Origin: Hyphodiscus hymeniophilus
Taxonomy: Eukaryota; Ascomycota; Leotiomycetes; Helotiales; Hyphodiscaceae
Reading direction: 5' to 3'
Length of the DNA stretch: 64,000 bases
NCBI GenBank assembly: GCA_016508695.1
Contig: VNKQ01000005.1
Span: forward strand, 2,450,597-2,514,596
Positions 1 through 11,854 of this stretch are shown one piece after another. A program made the translations under genes and the position numbers. Each line of letters starts with the position of its first letter. The first letter of the stretch is position 1. The notes beneath the pieces were generated by a model. That model ran no database searches. It worked only from the letters and a program-made list of their open reading frames with translations, and was not told where the DNA came from.

Positions 1-2244
1 AACCATTGTCCCGTTGCTACCGGTCCCAATGAGCTTCTCGGTGTCGACGACAAGATTGTTTAGACGCAGAGTAGGACCGGAAACCTCGGAGGGATCGGTT
101 TGGATTGTACGAATATCAGGTTCCAATTTGGGTTCCTGACCCATCTTTTGAGCATCACGAACAGCATCATCTACTGTAGGCGAAAGCTTCTGATTGCCGT
201 CCAGGGAAGGGTCTTGTGAAGATGCTCGTGCGGCAGCCTTTTTATGCTTGACGCCGCCTCTCTGGCCACGGGGACGTGTCTTCTTCTTCTCCTTCTCGGG
301 AGATTTGTCGGCGGTTGCAGGTTTAGCAGGGATGTCAACAGTCGGAAGTTCCATGCCATTTGGTATATCGACCTGAGCGATAACAGGGTCGCCTACAAAA
401 GAGCCGACGTCATCGGCACTTTCATTCGCTCCATCGATCTGAGGGATCTGGACAACCTCGTCCTTGGCGACTTTGGGCAGAGTCTGGGGTACACTGCCTG
501 CGAGTTGTCCATCAACTGGCAACTCGACCTGCTCAGAACTCCACGGACTTCCGGCAGCCGTCTGACCTATCCAAACTCGGATCTGTTTTTCGTAGGTGTA
601 TAAAAGGATGACCAATACTACAATCAACAAAGGGTTTTGAAACAAGGATACTGTGTAATCGATTGTGGCCATTGGTAAACGTTGAAGTCGTTGCAACAGG
701 CTCGGCGGCCCTATTATGGCTACAGTATTGCCGGGAATAAGCTCCTCAGTGGTGTTGTCTTCTACTTCGGAAGGGCCTGAAATTGTCAGTCGATGATCAA
801 TTCTGGCGCTGTCGATCAAGTGCAGTCCAACCAGGGCTTTCGAGAGTTGCAAATCGTTCATGGAGTCCCACGAATCGAATAATTGCTGTTGCTGCCATCC
901 GCGCTGGTTACATTGTGCAGGTCCAATGCCCTGAACTGCCAACGGATAGGACTTCCCAGACATAGCATACCAACTCCCATCTTCGGTATGGTTGAGAAAA
1001 ATGCTGTGAGCACGGTGATCGGCGGACATCCAGTCATCCTCTTGGCTTGGTGGCATTGGCTGGGGTAGTACTATGAGCTCTGGGTCATCCTTTTCCGTGC
1101 CCCAGGGTCTGGCAACATCAAATACACGAACAACAGGTGACGCAAACTTTTGCTGAAACTTTTGTTGAAACTGGCGTCCGGGCTCATTCGCACCGCTCTG
1201 ATCGTGATCGAAGCCGATTACACCGCCATCATGACTCGTATAGATGTACTTGTTGTCGAGAGTCGTGTGGTATTGCCGCTGAAGGTCTTGATCGTTCTTG
1301 TTAGGAGTCCATTCCGAGAACTTCAAGCTTGCAACCAGGTGTGTATCCTTGCCGTGAATTCCGACTGTATATTCCGTTCGACCGATGGTAAGAGTAGGGC
1401 TTGTGCTGCATTCCTCGCTATCCTTGTCGACAAGTCGGTTCGTATTCAGGCAACTTTCATCGTTGACCAGTGCACTTGTAGATCCAAAGTATTGCAGGAC
1501 GTCGCCATTTCGTGCGTTGATGGTTATCGAAGTCGTCTTTTTCTCGCCGTTGTATACCAGATATGGTGCATCTGAGCTGTGATAGGGAGACTCCTCAACC
1601 AGCCCTTTCATGGTAAGCCCTGTATTGACAAGTCCAGGATCCGGTCCACTCGGTCGATAGACGTAAATATTCCCATCCTCACTAGGTTCCACAATCCACA
1701 GATAATCATCAATCGAGAGAGGGTCATAATCTTCTTCTACCGACGACCGTTTGCTGCGATTGTATGTTGTCTCCACCATGGGCTTATCCAACTCCAAAGC
1801 CCACTTCTCCTTGCCAGTCTTCCGGTCTCTGGCATAGAGTTTTCCATCGACGGTCGCCAAAAGCACAAAGTCTTCGACTTCCCAATCCTCAAGACTCCGC
1901 GCAGTATGCAGCGAGGTCAATCCACCTTTTGGGGCGGACCGTCTTGAGGGAGGGAGTGCAACGGCGGATTTCGCCGGAGCCAAAGTTGCGATGGCGCTCG
2001 CATCGTTCCTGACATCTCTATTATTGTTCACACTTAAGGTATTCTTTCGTCGACCTGCAGTGTGCGGGGTCTCCAGGTGTGGAGGGACCTTGGTAGCCTC
2101 GAGTGTATGTAACGATTCGGCCTCGAGTCCCTCGTGAGGTGACTGTCGTTGCGGTTGGGCTTCGACGGCGACCCATGGTATAAGCAGAACTGCAGCTGCG
2201 AGAAGGATGAAGTTGTTCACGACGGGTGGCCGCCGTCGCGGCAT
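1..2244 (-). CDS. IRE1: IRE1 unfolded-protein-response sensor kinase/RNase, 5' part only (cut by left edge)
   Basis: ER-membrane stress sensor; in fungi its C-terminal kinase/RNase splices the HAC1/hacA mRNA. The 748 codons present are one open exon. Visible in order: a basic then hydrophobic N-terminal signal (residues about 1-29); a luminal beta-propeller sensor domain (about 120-500) with the start LLATVDGKLYARDRKTGKEK and the fungal IRE1 signature GSWYAMSGKSYPL; one transmembrane helix (about 565-580, core LLIVVLVILLYTY); a cytosolic linker with the conserved basic patch KKTRPRGQRGGVKHKK; and the first strand of the kinase domain, TEKLIGTGSNGTMV, where the window ends. The kinase and RNase domains lie off the left edge. 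A small in-frame duplication reads FQQKFQQKF. The start is the first ATG, directly before the signal peptide. Identification is very secure. Confidence 0.96.
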   Translation of the reverse strand, partial: MPRRRPPVVNNFILLAAAVLLIPWVAVEAQPQRQSPHEGLEAESLHTLEATKVPPHLETPHTAGRRKNTLSVNNNRDVRNDASAIATLAPAKSAVALPPSRRSAPKGGLTSLHTARSLEDWEVEDFVLLATVDGKLYARDRKTGKEKWALELDKPMVETTYNRSKRSSVEEDYDPLSIDDYLWIVEPSEDGNIYVYRPSGPDPGLVNTGLTMKGLVEESPYHSSDAPYLVYNGEKKTTSITINARNGDVLQYFGSTSALVNDESCLNTNRLVDKDSEECSTSPTLTIGRTEYTVGIHGKDTHLVASLKFSEWTPNKNDQDLQRQYHTTLDNKYIYTSHDGGVIGFDHDQSGANEPGRQFQQKFQQKFASPVVRVFDVARPWGTEKDDPELIVLPQPMPPSQEDDWMSADHRAHSIFLNHTEDGSWYAMSGKSYPLAVQGIGPAQCNQRGWQQQQLFDSWDSMNDLQLSKALVGLHLIDSARIDHRLTISGPSEVEDNTTEELIPGNTVAIIGPPSLLQRLQRLPMATIDYTVSLFQNPLLIVVLVILLYTYEKQIRVWIGQTAAGSPWSSEQVELPVDGQLAGSVPQTLPKVAKDEVVQIPQIDGANESADDVGSFVGDPVIAQVDIPNGMELPTVDIPAKPATADKSPEKEKKKTRPRGQRGGVKHKKAAARASSQDPSLDGNQKLSPTVDDAVRDAQKMGQEPKLEPDIRTIQTDPSEVSGPTLRLNNLVVDTEKLIGTGSNGTMV

Positions 2245-3174
2245 CTTGAGGTCGTCAACGTTGCTGGCTTGAAAGGGTTCGCCAAGTCGGCGGCTTCCTC
2301 AATAAAGAATGTTGCTATTTGGATCGGAGATTCGATGTCAGCGCCTGGATGCGCCTGGATGCGCCTGGATGATACTGCTGCAAGGCGAGACTCGCAGATG
2401 ATGGTTTGTGGGAGATTTTTAACGATCCGGATGAGAATCATGGATTCAGGAGATGGTGGGCTCAATGTAAGGGAGGGAGGCAGAGCGAGACGAATATCGT
2501 GGCCGCGCGGGAGGTAAGCGGGCACTAAGCCGAATCTGGCTGAAGTCGACTCGAGTAGCCTTCGGTACCTCAAATTGGAACTTTGACCGTTGAAAAAATT
2601 CAGGGGAAATACTCAGTTCTAATATCTCGGACCGTTCCACGACTTTGTAATTAGATTTTGGGTTCTCGATCTTTGTATAATATAGTGCAGCAACAACAAG
2701 AGTTTTATTCGGCAAGAACCTTGAACGAAATGGCGACGCCGGAGTTTCAAGGTCCAACGAATTTGTGGGGTCTTCTTCTATTTTCCTCACTCAGCTTACA
2801 TGAGTGCCTGAGGAAGAAAGACGCAGAAAGCAACAGATGTTGTGACCGGAGTGGTAGGCGATTAGATTTTGAATACGAACACACAAAGTTCACTACAGGC
2901 TTGGCAACTGTCCATTTGGACCGAATAAAATGCTGATTGGAGAGACGATAGTCTTTGCTGAGATTGACTTCCTTTGTGTTTTTTCGAAGCCGCGCCTCTT
3001 ATAAGTAGCACTGGACACGACATGCATGGGTCACACAGGTCCAATCCACTAGAGGCACGCGGATTCATTCCATTCATTATTGTCGCTGCCAATATATCTA
3101 TGGTATTGGTACAAAGCTTTCCCAGCTTTTGAAATCCGGTCATACTACAAAAGTCTTCCAATTCTTTCGTGCTT
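2245..3174. other. Intergenic: IRE1 promoter and CCT2 3' flank
   Basis: Holds the upstream region of IRE1 and the 3' flank of CCT2, both on the minus strand. The only structure I see is the 10-base triplicate listed separately. Short open frames here have no protein-like character. Confidence 0.5.
2341..2370. repeat. 10-bp perfect triplicate upstream of IRE1
   Basis: Three back-to-back copies of GCGCCTGGAT, about 100 bases upstream of the IRE1 start codon, so probably in its 5' leader or proximal promoter. Each unit shifts the reading frame by one, so it is not coding. Replication slippage is the simple explanation. Confidence 0.85.
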
Positions 3175-4867
3175 TCACCTCTCTCGTCTCCGTGGTGCAC
3201 TTCGGATAATATTGTCGACTCTCAACAGCAACTGCAACATCATTAGTCTTATATCAGATAGGTGGAAGGACATGGAATTACCTCAGCAGCTTCACTTGCC
3301 GAAGAAACAACAGCTTTCTTCAGCTTGTAGCTCTCTATGACCCCCAGCTCTCTCATATCAGTGATCCCACCACCCGGAGTCGAAAGATCCAAACCATACG
3401 TCGTCATACCATCATAGATAGCCGTACGAAGCTTAGCAACAAGGTCACTAGAATCATAGCCAGCGTTGTCGGCCAAGATAGTAGGCAATTGACGAAGCGC
3501 GGTGGCGAACGCTCCAACGGCAATCTGCTTTTTTCCATCAATCTTCAATGCAGCGCCTTCAACAGCCTTCGCCATCAACATCTCGGCGCACCCGCCACCA
3601 AGAGTTGTGCGTGGCTCTTGAACGGTCTGGGAAAGAACGGCAAGGGCATCATGTAGTGATCGTTCCGCTTCGTCCAGAAGTTGCTCGGTGGCACCCCGTA
3701 GAACGATTGTACATGCCTGACCAGCTGCAACGCCCGAGAACTTGATCAAGGTATCCTCACCGATGATCACCTCTTCGATCAGATCACACTGACCTAGCTT
3801 GACCTGGTCAGGGTGGTCAAATGTGGATGTGATCTCGCCGCCTGTGACCAAAGCCAATCTCTCAATACCATCAAAGTCCGCGTGCTCAATAGACATGATA
3901 CCCGCATCGGCGAACAGCTGTTCGGGCCAATTGTAGATCAACTGTCGGTTGATGAAGCAGTTGATGCCATGCGCCTTGATCTTTTCAACCTTCGCCTTCA
4001 TTTTGTCCTTCTCTGCCTTCTCCAATTCCGCGAGCTTACTCGTCGAGCCAACCTTCACTCTCGCACCAAAAATCTTGATCTTGTCTGTGTCCATCGCAGT
4101 GTTTGCCACGAGAATCTTGGCCTTCTCTAATCTCTTGGGTTGGTTGACACCAATTGTCTTGTCCAGAATGAACCCTTCGTCAAGATATGAATCGTTAAGC
4201 TTTCCGCCGGCTTTCTTGATGATTTGAATGTGACTGAGATCGGAAGATCCCTTCATACGCAAAACAGCATCGCATGCAAGCTCTGCGAAGTGATTTCGGT
4301 CTTGCGAGAGCACCTTCGAGCTTAGGGTTGTTCGAGCTATGGCCAAGAGATCCTTCTTGAACGCTTCAGTATTGCCGCTGTGGTCCACCGCCGATTTCTC
4401 GAGAGCTGCAAGAGCCGCATGGCTTGCTATTCTGTAACCTTCGATAATAGTCTGAGGATGTATCTTCTTATCAACCAGCTTCTCTGCCTCTCGCAGAAGC
4501 TCTGCAGCTAGGACTGTAACAGATGTGGTTCCGTCACCTACTTCGTCGTCTTGCACTTTCGATATGTTCACGAGGACTTTCGCAGCGGCGTTATCAAGGG
4601 CGATCGATTTGAGGATTGTAGCTCCGTCATTCGTAACCATGATTTCCCCGGTGGAGGCAGACTGCAAGATCTTGTCCATACCGCGTGGGCCAAGGGTCGA
4701 CTTGACTTAATCAATGTTAGCTGTTGCGGGTTCAACTTGTCACAGGACGTTGCCTTACCAAGATCTCCTACGGCGATCGCTCCAACGAATGCAGAGAGAC
4801 GTGCATTTTCTCCCTTCTCCTCGGTCGTTCCATCATCAAAGATCTGAGTGGGGTTGAAGGAAGCCAT
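3175..4867 (-). CDS. CCT2: T-complex protein 1 subunit beta (CCT2 chaperonin subunit)
   Basis: One of eight subunits of the cytosolic TRiC/CCT chaperonin, which folds actin and tubulin using ATP. Three exons: 4759-4867, 3282-4705 and 3175-3231, with introns of 53 nt (4706-4758) and 50 nt (3232-3281); the sum is 530 codons, so 529 residues, the normal family length. Group II chaperonin motifs: KSTLGPRGMDKIL spanning the first splice site, VTNDGATILK, and the ATPase motif QDDEVGDGTTSVTVLA. Beta-subunit wording includes DSYLDEGFILDK, GVNQPKRLEKAKIL, EHADFDGIERLALVTGGEI and DNAGYDSSDLVA. The last exon supplies the C-terminal strand LLLRVDNIIRSAPRRRER. It is divergent from eIF3b across 400 bases. 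Nothing is broken. Confidence 0.97.
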
Positions 4868-5267
4868 GGTTTTTGTTGATGTTCTGCGAAAATTGTCGAG
4901 CTCGTCGCCAAAAACGCGAACTCTCAAAAGATTTCGAAGTCAGGCAGCCTAGCGTGAATTCTGCAACCCACACAAACTCATCGACCAAAGAAAATACAAG
5001 CGACCCAACTCAACCCCCAGTAAATCACCACAAAGTTTATTCGTTCACCAGTCCTAATACGATACTCTGTAAACCGGATTTTGTGAGTCAAATAAGCCCA
5101 GAACCATGTATATAGTCATATAGACTGGGTACCACAGAGCGCTAACAATTTCTTAGTGGGGTTGGCCACAAAATTCAACGACCGCACAAATCGAACCAAC
5201 ATCACCCGCAGCATCAAAGACAAGACTAGATACACCTTCTGAGACTTGACCATTTTGAACCGCAATC
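4868..5267. promoter_or_regulatory. Divergent promoter region CCT2 / eIF3b
   Basis: 400 bases between two head-to-head housekeeping start codons. I see no TATA-like box in a convincing place; a pyrimidine-rich stretch followed by TTCTTAG near 5150-5157 could be a 5'UTR intron acceptor for eIF3b, which is speculation. Placement rests on gene orientation. Confidence 0.5.
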
Positions 5268-7586
5268 ATGTCGCCGAGTTTCGACCACCTCCCAGACCCA
5301 GAGGATGACGAGTTTGATGAAGAAGAAGTTGACATTTCCGACCTCCGAGAACGATTTGAAGTACAACTTGAGCAAGGACTGGATGGATTTGTTGTTATTG
5401 ATGGCCTTCCAGAAGTCACAGAGGAAACAAAGCCGAAGTTGATCAAGTTCCTGTTAAGGAAGCTGAACGGTGTCGGCAAGACGCGCGAGGACTCAATCTT
5501 CATGCCAATTGGCGATGACGGGAAATCACACAAGTACGATCCACATTCACTGCACTCATCAGGAAGAGACTGACATATAGTAGGTTCGCATTCGTTGAAT
5601 ATGCCTCTCCAGCTGAAGCTATCGCTGCCTGCAAAGGTTTGGATGGCGTTCCTCTTGACAAGAAGCATACCCTCCGAGTCAACAAACTTACCGATATCGA
5701 TCGCTTTGGAAAAGAAGGACGGATTGACGAGAACTATACCCCCCAAGAATTGAAGAGTTCACCCCGAAGGAACATTTGAGATCATGGTTAGCAGATCCAG
5801 AAGGACGTGGACGAGACCAGTTTGCGATGTTTAAGGATGATAGGGTCCAGGTCTTGTGGAACAACGAAAAGGATGCGCCAGAGAGCATTGTTGACCGTTT
5901 ACACTGGACTGAATCTTTCGTACAATGGTCTCCACAGGGTACATTTTTGACATCAATGCACCAGCAGGGTGTTCAGCTTTGGGGTGGACCATCGTGGACT
6001 CGACAGAAGCGTTTCGCACATCCCTTCGTCAACCTGGTCGACTTCTCACCCGGAGAGAAGTACCTTACCACCTGGTCCCACCGAGCAATCTCTATTCCTG
6101 AAGAAGGTCACCCAGCTTTGTCTGTAGAAGATGAGGGCAAGAATTACGTTATTTGGGATATTGAAACTGGCAAGCCACTACGTTCATTCGCAATGCTCGA
6201 CCTTCCCAGCAATAGTGTTGATGAAGCCGGCCAACCAGTGAAAAGAAAGGTCGTCTGGCCAGCTTTCAAGTGGTCATCCGATGACAAGTACGTTGCTCGT
6301 TTGACCCAAGGCTCTTCAATTTCAGTCTACGAATTGCCTCGTATGGGCCTTCTCGACAAGACCTCAATCAAGATTGAAGGCGTGATGGACTTTGAATGGG
6401 CACCTGCAACACCACATCGAGAAGGTGTCAAGACCTACGAGCAACTCTTCTGTTACTGGACCCCGGAAATTGGCAGTAACCCAGCAAAGGTTGGCCTGAT
6501 GAGCATTCCTTCGAAAGAGGTTGTCAGAACCTTGAACCTCTTCAGTGTCACCGACGCGAAACTCCACTGGCAATCCGATGCCTCGTACCTCTGCGTCAAG
6601 GTCGATCGGCACTCGAAATCAAAGAAGTCCCTAGCCACCTCTCTCGAGATATTCCGTGTCCGAGAAAAAGGCGTACCTGTTGAAGTTGTTGATTCCATCA
6701 AAGATACCGTCATCAATTTTGCCTGGGAGCCCAAAGGAGATCGATTTGTCATCATCACTGCCGCTGAAGTCGTAGCAGCAACAGCCGTCCCTCCCAAGAC
6801 ATCCGTCGCATTCTACACCCCCGAGAAAGTCAAAGGAGCTGGTGTTGGTAACTTCAAGCACCTTAAGACATATGAGAAGAAGAACAGCAACGCTATATAC
6901 TGGTCACCCAAGGGCCGATTTGTGATCGTAGCTACCGTTCACTCGCAACAGAGTTACGATATGGAATTCTACGACATGGACTTTGAAGGCGAGAAGCCAG
7001 AAGAATGGAAAGATCTTACTGCCAACCTTCAGCTCATGAACACTGCCGATCACTATGGTGTAACCGACATTGACTGGGACCCCACTGGACGTTATGTCGC
7101 AACCAGTGCAAGTATCTGGAAGCACGCTGTAAGTCTTTTTCTTATTCAAGTAAAAATTTGCTAACGAATCAGATGGAAAACGGGTATCATCTGTACGATT
7201 TCAAAGGCGAACAACTCCGCGAAGAGCCAGTCGAAAAGTTCAAGCAATGGCTATGGCGTCCTCGTCCTCCAACGATGCTATCAAAGGAGGAGCAGAAGAC
7301 GATTCGAAAGAACCTTCGCGAGTACAGCAAAGTGTTCGATCAACAAGATCTCGATCGTGGCGACCGTGCGAACCAGGAGGAAGTCGAGCATAGGAGACGA
7401 CTACTGGAGGAGTGGATGGCGTGGCGCGCAAATATCGAGCAGGATGTCAGAGAGGAGAGAGAGGCTAGAGGCTTGCCGCTTGATCCAGTTGAGGGATTGG
7501 TCAAGAGAGATGAGCAAGGTGAAGACCAAGTGATCGAGGAGATCGTTGAAGAAATTGTGGAGGAGACCGAGGAGGTCGTTGGATGA
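5268..7586 (+). CDS. PRT1: Eukaryotic translation initiation factor 3 subunit b (PRT1), with an apparent 1-base frame break
   Basis: Scaffold subunit of eIF3, needed to load the 43S pre-initiation complex on mRNA. Exon 1 is 5268-5533, exon 2 starts at 5581 or 5584 and ends at 7128, exon 3 is 7173-7586. Order: acidic N-terminus, RRM (FVVIDGLP ... FAFVEYASPAEA), eIF3b beta-propeller (FAMFKDDRVQVLWNN, FVQWSPQGTFLTS, VQLWGGPSW) and a charged C-terminal helix ending EEIVEEIVEETEEVVG. Intron 1 ends in a TAGTAG tandem acceptor just after a CTGAC branch point, so either acceptor keeps frame. The oddity is at 5739-5744: a run of six C where the family needs seven; with six the frame stops about 35 bases later, while the downstream frame resumes exactly as eIF3b (IEEF then HLRSWLADPEGRG). 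No intron fits. Most likely a homopolymer-length error in an essential gene. Confidence 0.93.
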
Positions 7587-8459
7587 AGAGCTGTATTGAG
7601 CATTAATTCATTGCTGCTTCATTTGGGTTTGGAGTCTATTGCTGATCGCATTTGGGAACATCTCGATGGTTCTTGAAGCATATGGCATGCATAGATGATT
7701 CAAAAGCTTTGCGATAGCCTGTCGAGTATTGTATGACGAATCATTCAAACTAAAATCATCCTTTCAAAATTCCTTCATTTTATATTGAGATATAGGTACA
7801 CGTGATCTCTATCAAATAAGATACCTAATTGTTGTTCAACTGATCCCACGGGCTGCCCTGAGCTTCCGACGCCCTCCAATTTAGCAACCCAGGTGGATAA
7901 AGCTTCTCCTCCCACTTACTCGTGGCGCCTAAATTCTCAAATGTACCTCTAGTAACCAGCGATAGCTACTTCAGCTACGACTGGGGTGCGGTCATCTTCT
8001 TCCACAGCACACTGTCTATCTACTGTATGAGCCTTGATTGCTTAGAGGAGGCAGATCGTTTTGCTAGTCCGCCAGGTTACGATCCGAATGGAGTATGTGT
8101 GTTGTACAGCAGTGATTCTCCACGGACACAAGCGTACCTCAAACGATGGTTCTGCAGCTTATGCCTGAGTCACTTCCAGTACTACGACATAGGTCTATTG
8201 ACCCATCTTAGTAAAGAACAAGCCATGTGCATTTTACTGGTAGAGATGCATGAAACAAAACCCATCAGTCGTCAGCGATGTGGACAGAATCTATATGTTA
8301 TCACAAGATCTTAATTGAGACATACATCAATGAAAGTTTACTATAATTGAGCATCGTTGAAGGATCGTGAAAAATTGGATGATTCATATGAGATTTTGGG
8401 AGCACAGCTAGATCTTCCTTTCCTTCGAATACCCAAATCAATGCATTGCCACAGCGTGT
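7587..8459. other. Intergenic with one unconfirmed small ORF (8027-8314, +)
   Basis: 3' flanks of eIF3b (from the left) and the Ppo gene (from the right), which are convergent. An open frame on the plus strand runs from about 7922, with its first ATG at 8027 and stop at 8314 (95 residues, rich in Cys, Tyr and Leu, containing FASPPGYDPNGVCVLYSS). The frame reads like coding sequence but I recognise no family and see no splice context, so I do not call it a gene. Confidence 0.25.
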
Positions 8460-11400
8460 CTACTCGTCGTACTGCAGCGTAAGAGAGGTAGGAATAGGTG
8501 TCTCCTTCGCATGATCATCCAAATAAACACTCATCTGAACCCCAGCAAGCTCATGATGAACAACCGAGAAATGACCCTGCGATCCCGGTGCCCGTCTGAG
8601 ATTCTTCAGCTTGAAGACCTCCATCAATGTAGCAGCAAGCGAACATCCAACGAGTCTCGCCCCAAAGCAGAAATGCAAACCATGACCCAACAGCGTGTAG
8701 CTGCTGGCCGGACGAGTAGGATCCAACTTCTCGGGATTGGGGAATGCAACGGGATCCATGGCTGCTCTGGAAGTTGCGACCAGGACCGTGTGCCCGGCTT
8801 TGATATGGACTGGGCCATGAGGGCCGTCGTCAATGGTAACGTCTTTCGTTGCAACTCGAGGTAGGCCTGGAACGACGCCAGCGTGACGCATCCCTTCGAA
8901 GACCCATCCTTCCATCTCTTTCCTTGATGCAGCATCGTTCTTTTGTGCAAGTTGGACGATACGCTCCTTGTATTGAACATACTCGGGCTTCAGGTAAAGG
9001 TCGATGAGCAAGGAGGCTTGTTGGGTTAGGTTGCCTGCGATGGGAGCTCCCATGCCGATACAATCCCCGACAAGATCCCCAATGGAAAATTTTGTCTCAT
9101 TGAGAGCATGATAGAGGCGGTCTGCTTCAGGACCGACTTCAAATGCCGTACCTTTCTCAAGCCAATCGACTATCTTCTCCTTTGCACCCCGTTGAGTCTT
9201 GAGATGAGCCTCTAGAATATTCCTGAGAACAGGTGCTAACTCTCTCGCGCTCTTCCTCAAGTTCCACTCATTTTCAGGGATGATATTGAAGCTCTGATAC
9301 ATGAAGAGGACTAGGTAGATATTGAAAAGCTGAGGGCGGGTGATTAGACCGCGAGGATGGTCCTGGGTTTTGAGAGGGATGGCAAACTTCTCAGCCAGCC
9401 AAAGGATGGGCGTCACGTTGGTGACATCGCGCACAATATCGATTGATCTTCTGGAATCGGAGTACTTGAGGGAACTCTGTTTGATGAGCTTGGAGACATT
9501 CTCGCTGAAGAACTTGTACACCTTATTCTCGAAAATATTATCAAAGAAGACCTTGTGCAGTATGTTCGATCGAGGGTCGTGTTTTCCCGCTTGATCCCAT
9601 CCGATCATGAACTCATGACCACCCGTGCATTCAGTGATGACATTTTGGTACATCACGGCAAAGGTATCACGATCCGTGAATATCTGCTTGCAAGCCGCCT
9701 GTGTATACACACCGACAACGTCCATACCGCTAGGTGGCCTTGCAAAGTCGTACTGGTCTGCAATCTTATTATTTGTTAAGGTCTCCTTGATAGCCTTTGG
9801 TGTATAAAATGGGAACTGGACGTAGGATGAAGTGCCACCCCAAGCACCTGGGATGCCCTCATACAGCAAGGTGGTCAAAACACCCCCGTAATTTCCTTTG
9901 CCCGGTGCGGATTGTAACTTCGCGAAACCCCAGTTTGTCAGGGTGGTGCTGTTGAAGTCATGTGTAAGGAAACGATCACCTCGGACAAGGGCTACGGCAT
10001 CATCTAGTATACCCCGTCCGGTGGTCTGACCAGGGCAGACTCCACTACCGGGCATGGCAGGTTTCGTACATTCAGCCATGAGGCCAGGATATAATTCAAG
10101 ATTGTCGATGTGGGAATACAGAAGCTCGGCAGCCCTTGCGGTGACTTTGTCTTCATTCCACTCTTCGAAGCTTTCGTATGGTTTGAGGTTGAGATACTTG
10201 CGGAACCTAAGATTGAAAATTAGCGATCTGCTAGATCTGAGAACTGAAATTCTGGCAATAACATCCCTCAAGGAGTTGAAGCGATTCTAACATTGGGGCT
10301 CAGGGGAAGCTTCAACACTCCAGCGGCTGTTCAAAGAGTGGAGGAATACTTACTCGTTCATTGTACACACATTGAAAGCGTCGCGTGCTTGTATTTGACC
10401 CAAAATATCAACCATTTTAAGACTTGCTGGTGTCCCATTGGCACCAAAAGCGTGTGCAGGCTCCTCAATACAGTCCTTGATGACCTCAGCGAGCTGGATA
10501 TCATCGAATCTCCCTTCTGCATTCCGCTGAAGTCCACCAAATGTCCATTCTTTTGCGGGCTTGGACATGAGATCATGACCTGCCAGCATGTAAAGTTTCT
10601 GGAACAACTCGATGGTCATTTCGTCAACAGACTTCAATTCAGGGAGGTACTTCCTTAGCAGGCTTTCCATCCACCTGTCATCGGCAGCACTGAGAGCAGC
10701 ATGCCATTTGTAAAGCACGGCAAATTCGATCGAGACCACATTGCCTGTGCCTCGCTCAACGCGCTTTCCGCTTTCTTTGATCTCAGCCCCTAGGTCCAAC
10801 CACCATGAGGAGTTGGCTCGTGGAGTGTTCAGAATTGCTGCAACATAATCCTTGAGAACGACCGAAGCGAAAAATCCCACGTTGATGTTTCGACTCAATT
10901 GGAAGATGTCCTCATCTTGCCTTTTCCGGATCAGATACTGTAAAGCATTTGATGTTCGGGATCATTGACGTACCATTTCTTATCCTCATCATTAAGGCTC
11001 TCCCAAGATCCATACTTTCCAGCTTCATTAACTTCATAGAGTGACTTTGCGATGCTGTTATGATTCCGTGAGAACATGAGCAAAACTGCAACAACGCCCG
11101 GTGGCATCATCATGATCCTGTCTGAGGCCACTGAGTCGGGAAATATCAATCCATTGCTATATGTTCTGACTCGCTTTTGTTCTTTTTCCGTATTTCCATA
11201 CAAGGTACTGAGGTCGACATAGCTTGAAGTCTCGTTTATCCACGGATTCGTTCGTGAAGTTTGGAAACACTCGTGAATCACAACTGTGGCAAAGGAGAAA
11301 AACAGCCTGTTCAGACCTGATGGATGGGGTCGGAATGTACCCTTGCGTCTGAGAAGCTGATCGTAGACCAGCTCAGGGTCTGGTAGATTTGTCGGCTTAG

Positions 11401-11854
11401 TCTTCACCGGTGGGACGCTCCGAGAGTATGAGGAGCCTGCTTTGCCCATCTCTGGCCACCAAATGTTGTTTCCGCTCCCATCATTTTTTCGGTACCTGCC
11501 AGAAGGCCCAGCAAGCGTGGCAGGTGGATGTGGGAGATCGTTGTAAAGCATAGCGACAAATGCACTGGAGACAGCCGGGCCAAGCGTACTGTTGGGCATA
11601 GACTGCAGCATTGAAACGCCATGTTCAAGCAGTAGATCCTTATCGTTCATGGGTTCTCCTTTGGCCAGCCCAACTAATCCATCGAGAACAAGTTTGACGT
11701 TCTTGAAACCCATATGCGTGAGGTCGTGACTAAGGGAGGTTTTCTTCCCCGCGTCTCCGTTCATCACTGCTTCATCCTGATCTGATTTGCCATCAGGTGC
11801 AGTTGCTGGTTTGCGTCTGATCGAGCCGACAAACCTTGAGATCGTGCCAGGCAT
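8460..11854 (-). CDS. ppo: Psi-producing oxygenase: fatty-acid heme dioxygenase fused to cytochrome P450
   Basis: Oxylipin enzyme of the Ppo/linoleate diol synthase family: an N-terminal animal-peroxidase-like heme domain oxygenates linoleate or oleate, and a C-terminal P450 domain rearranges the hydroperoxide. Exons 10974-11854, 10354-10920 and 8460-10206, with introns of 53 and 147 nt; total 1065 codons (1064 residues), the family length. Dioxygenase landmarks: LWNDLPHPP-like region (MLYNDLPHPPATLAG), SSYVDLSTLYGN, FSRNHNSIA, and the YxWH motif in EFAVLYKWHAALS with the catalytic Tyr and proximal His. P450 landmarks: I-helix segment IAGNLTQQASLL, ExxR as EGMR, and an intact heme-thiolate loop GHGLHFCFGARL. 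The Cys argues against the 10R-dioxygenase type that has lost P450 activity. Start is the first in-frame ATG. Diol synthase versus allene oxide synthase cannot be settled by eye. Confidence 0.92.
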
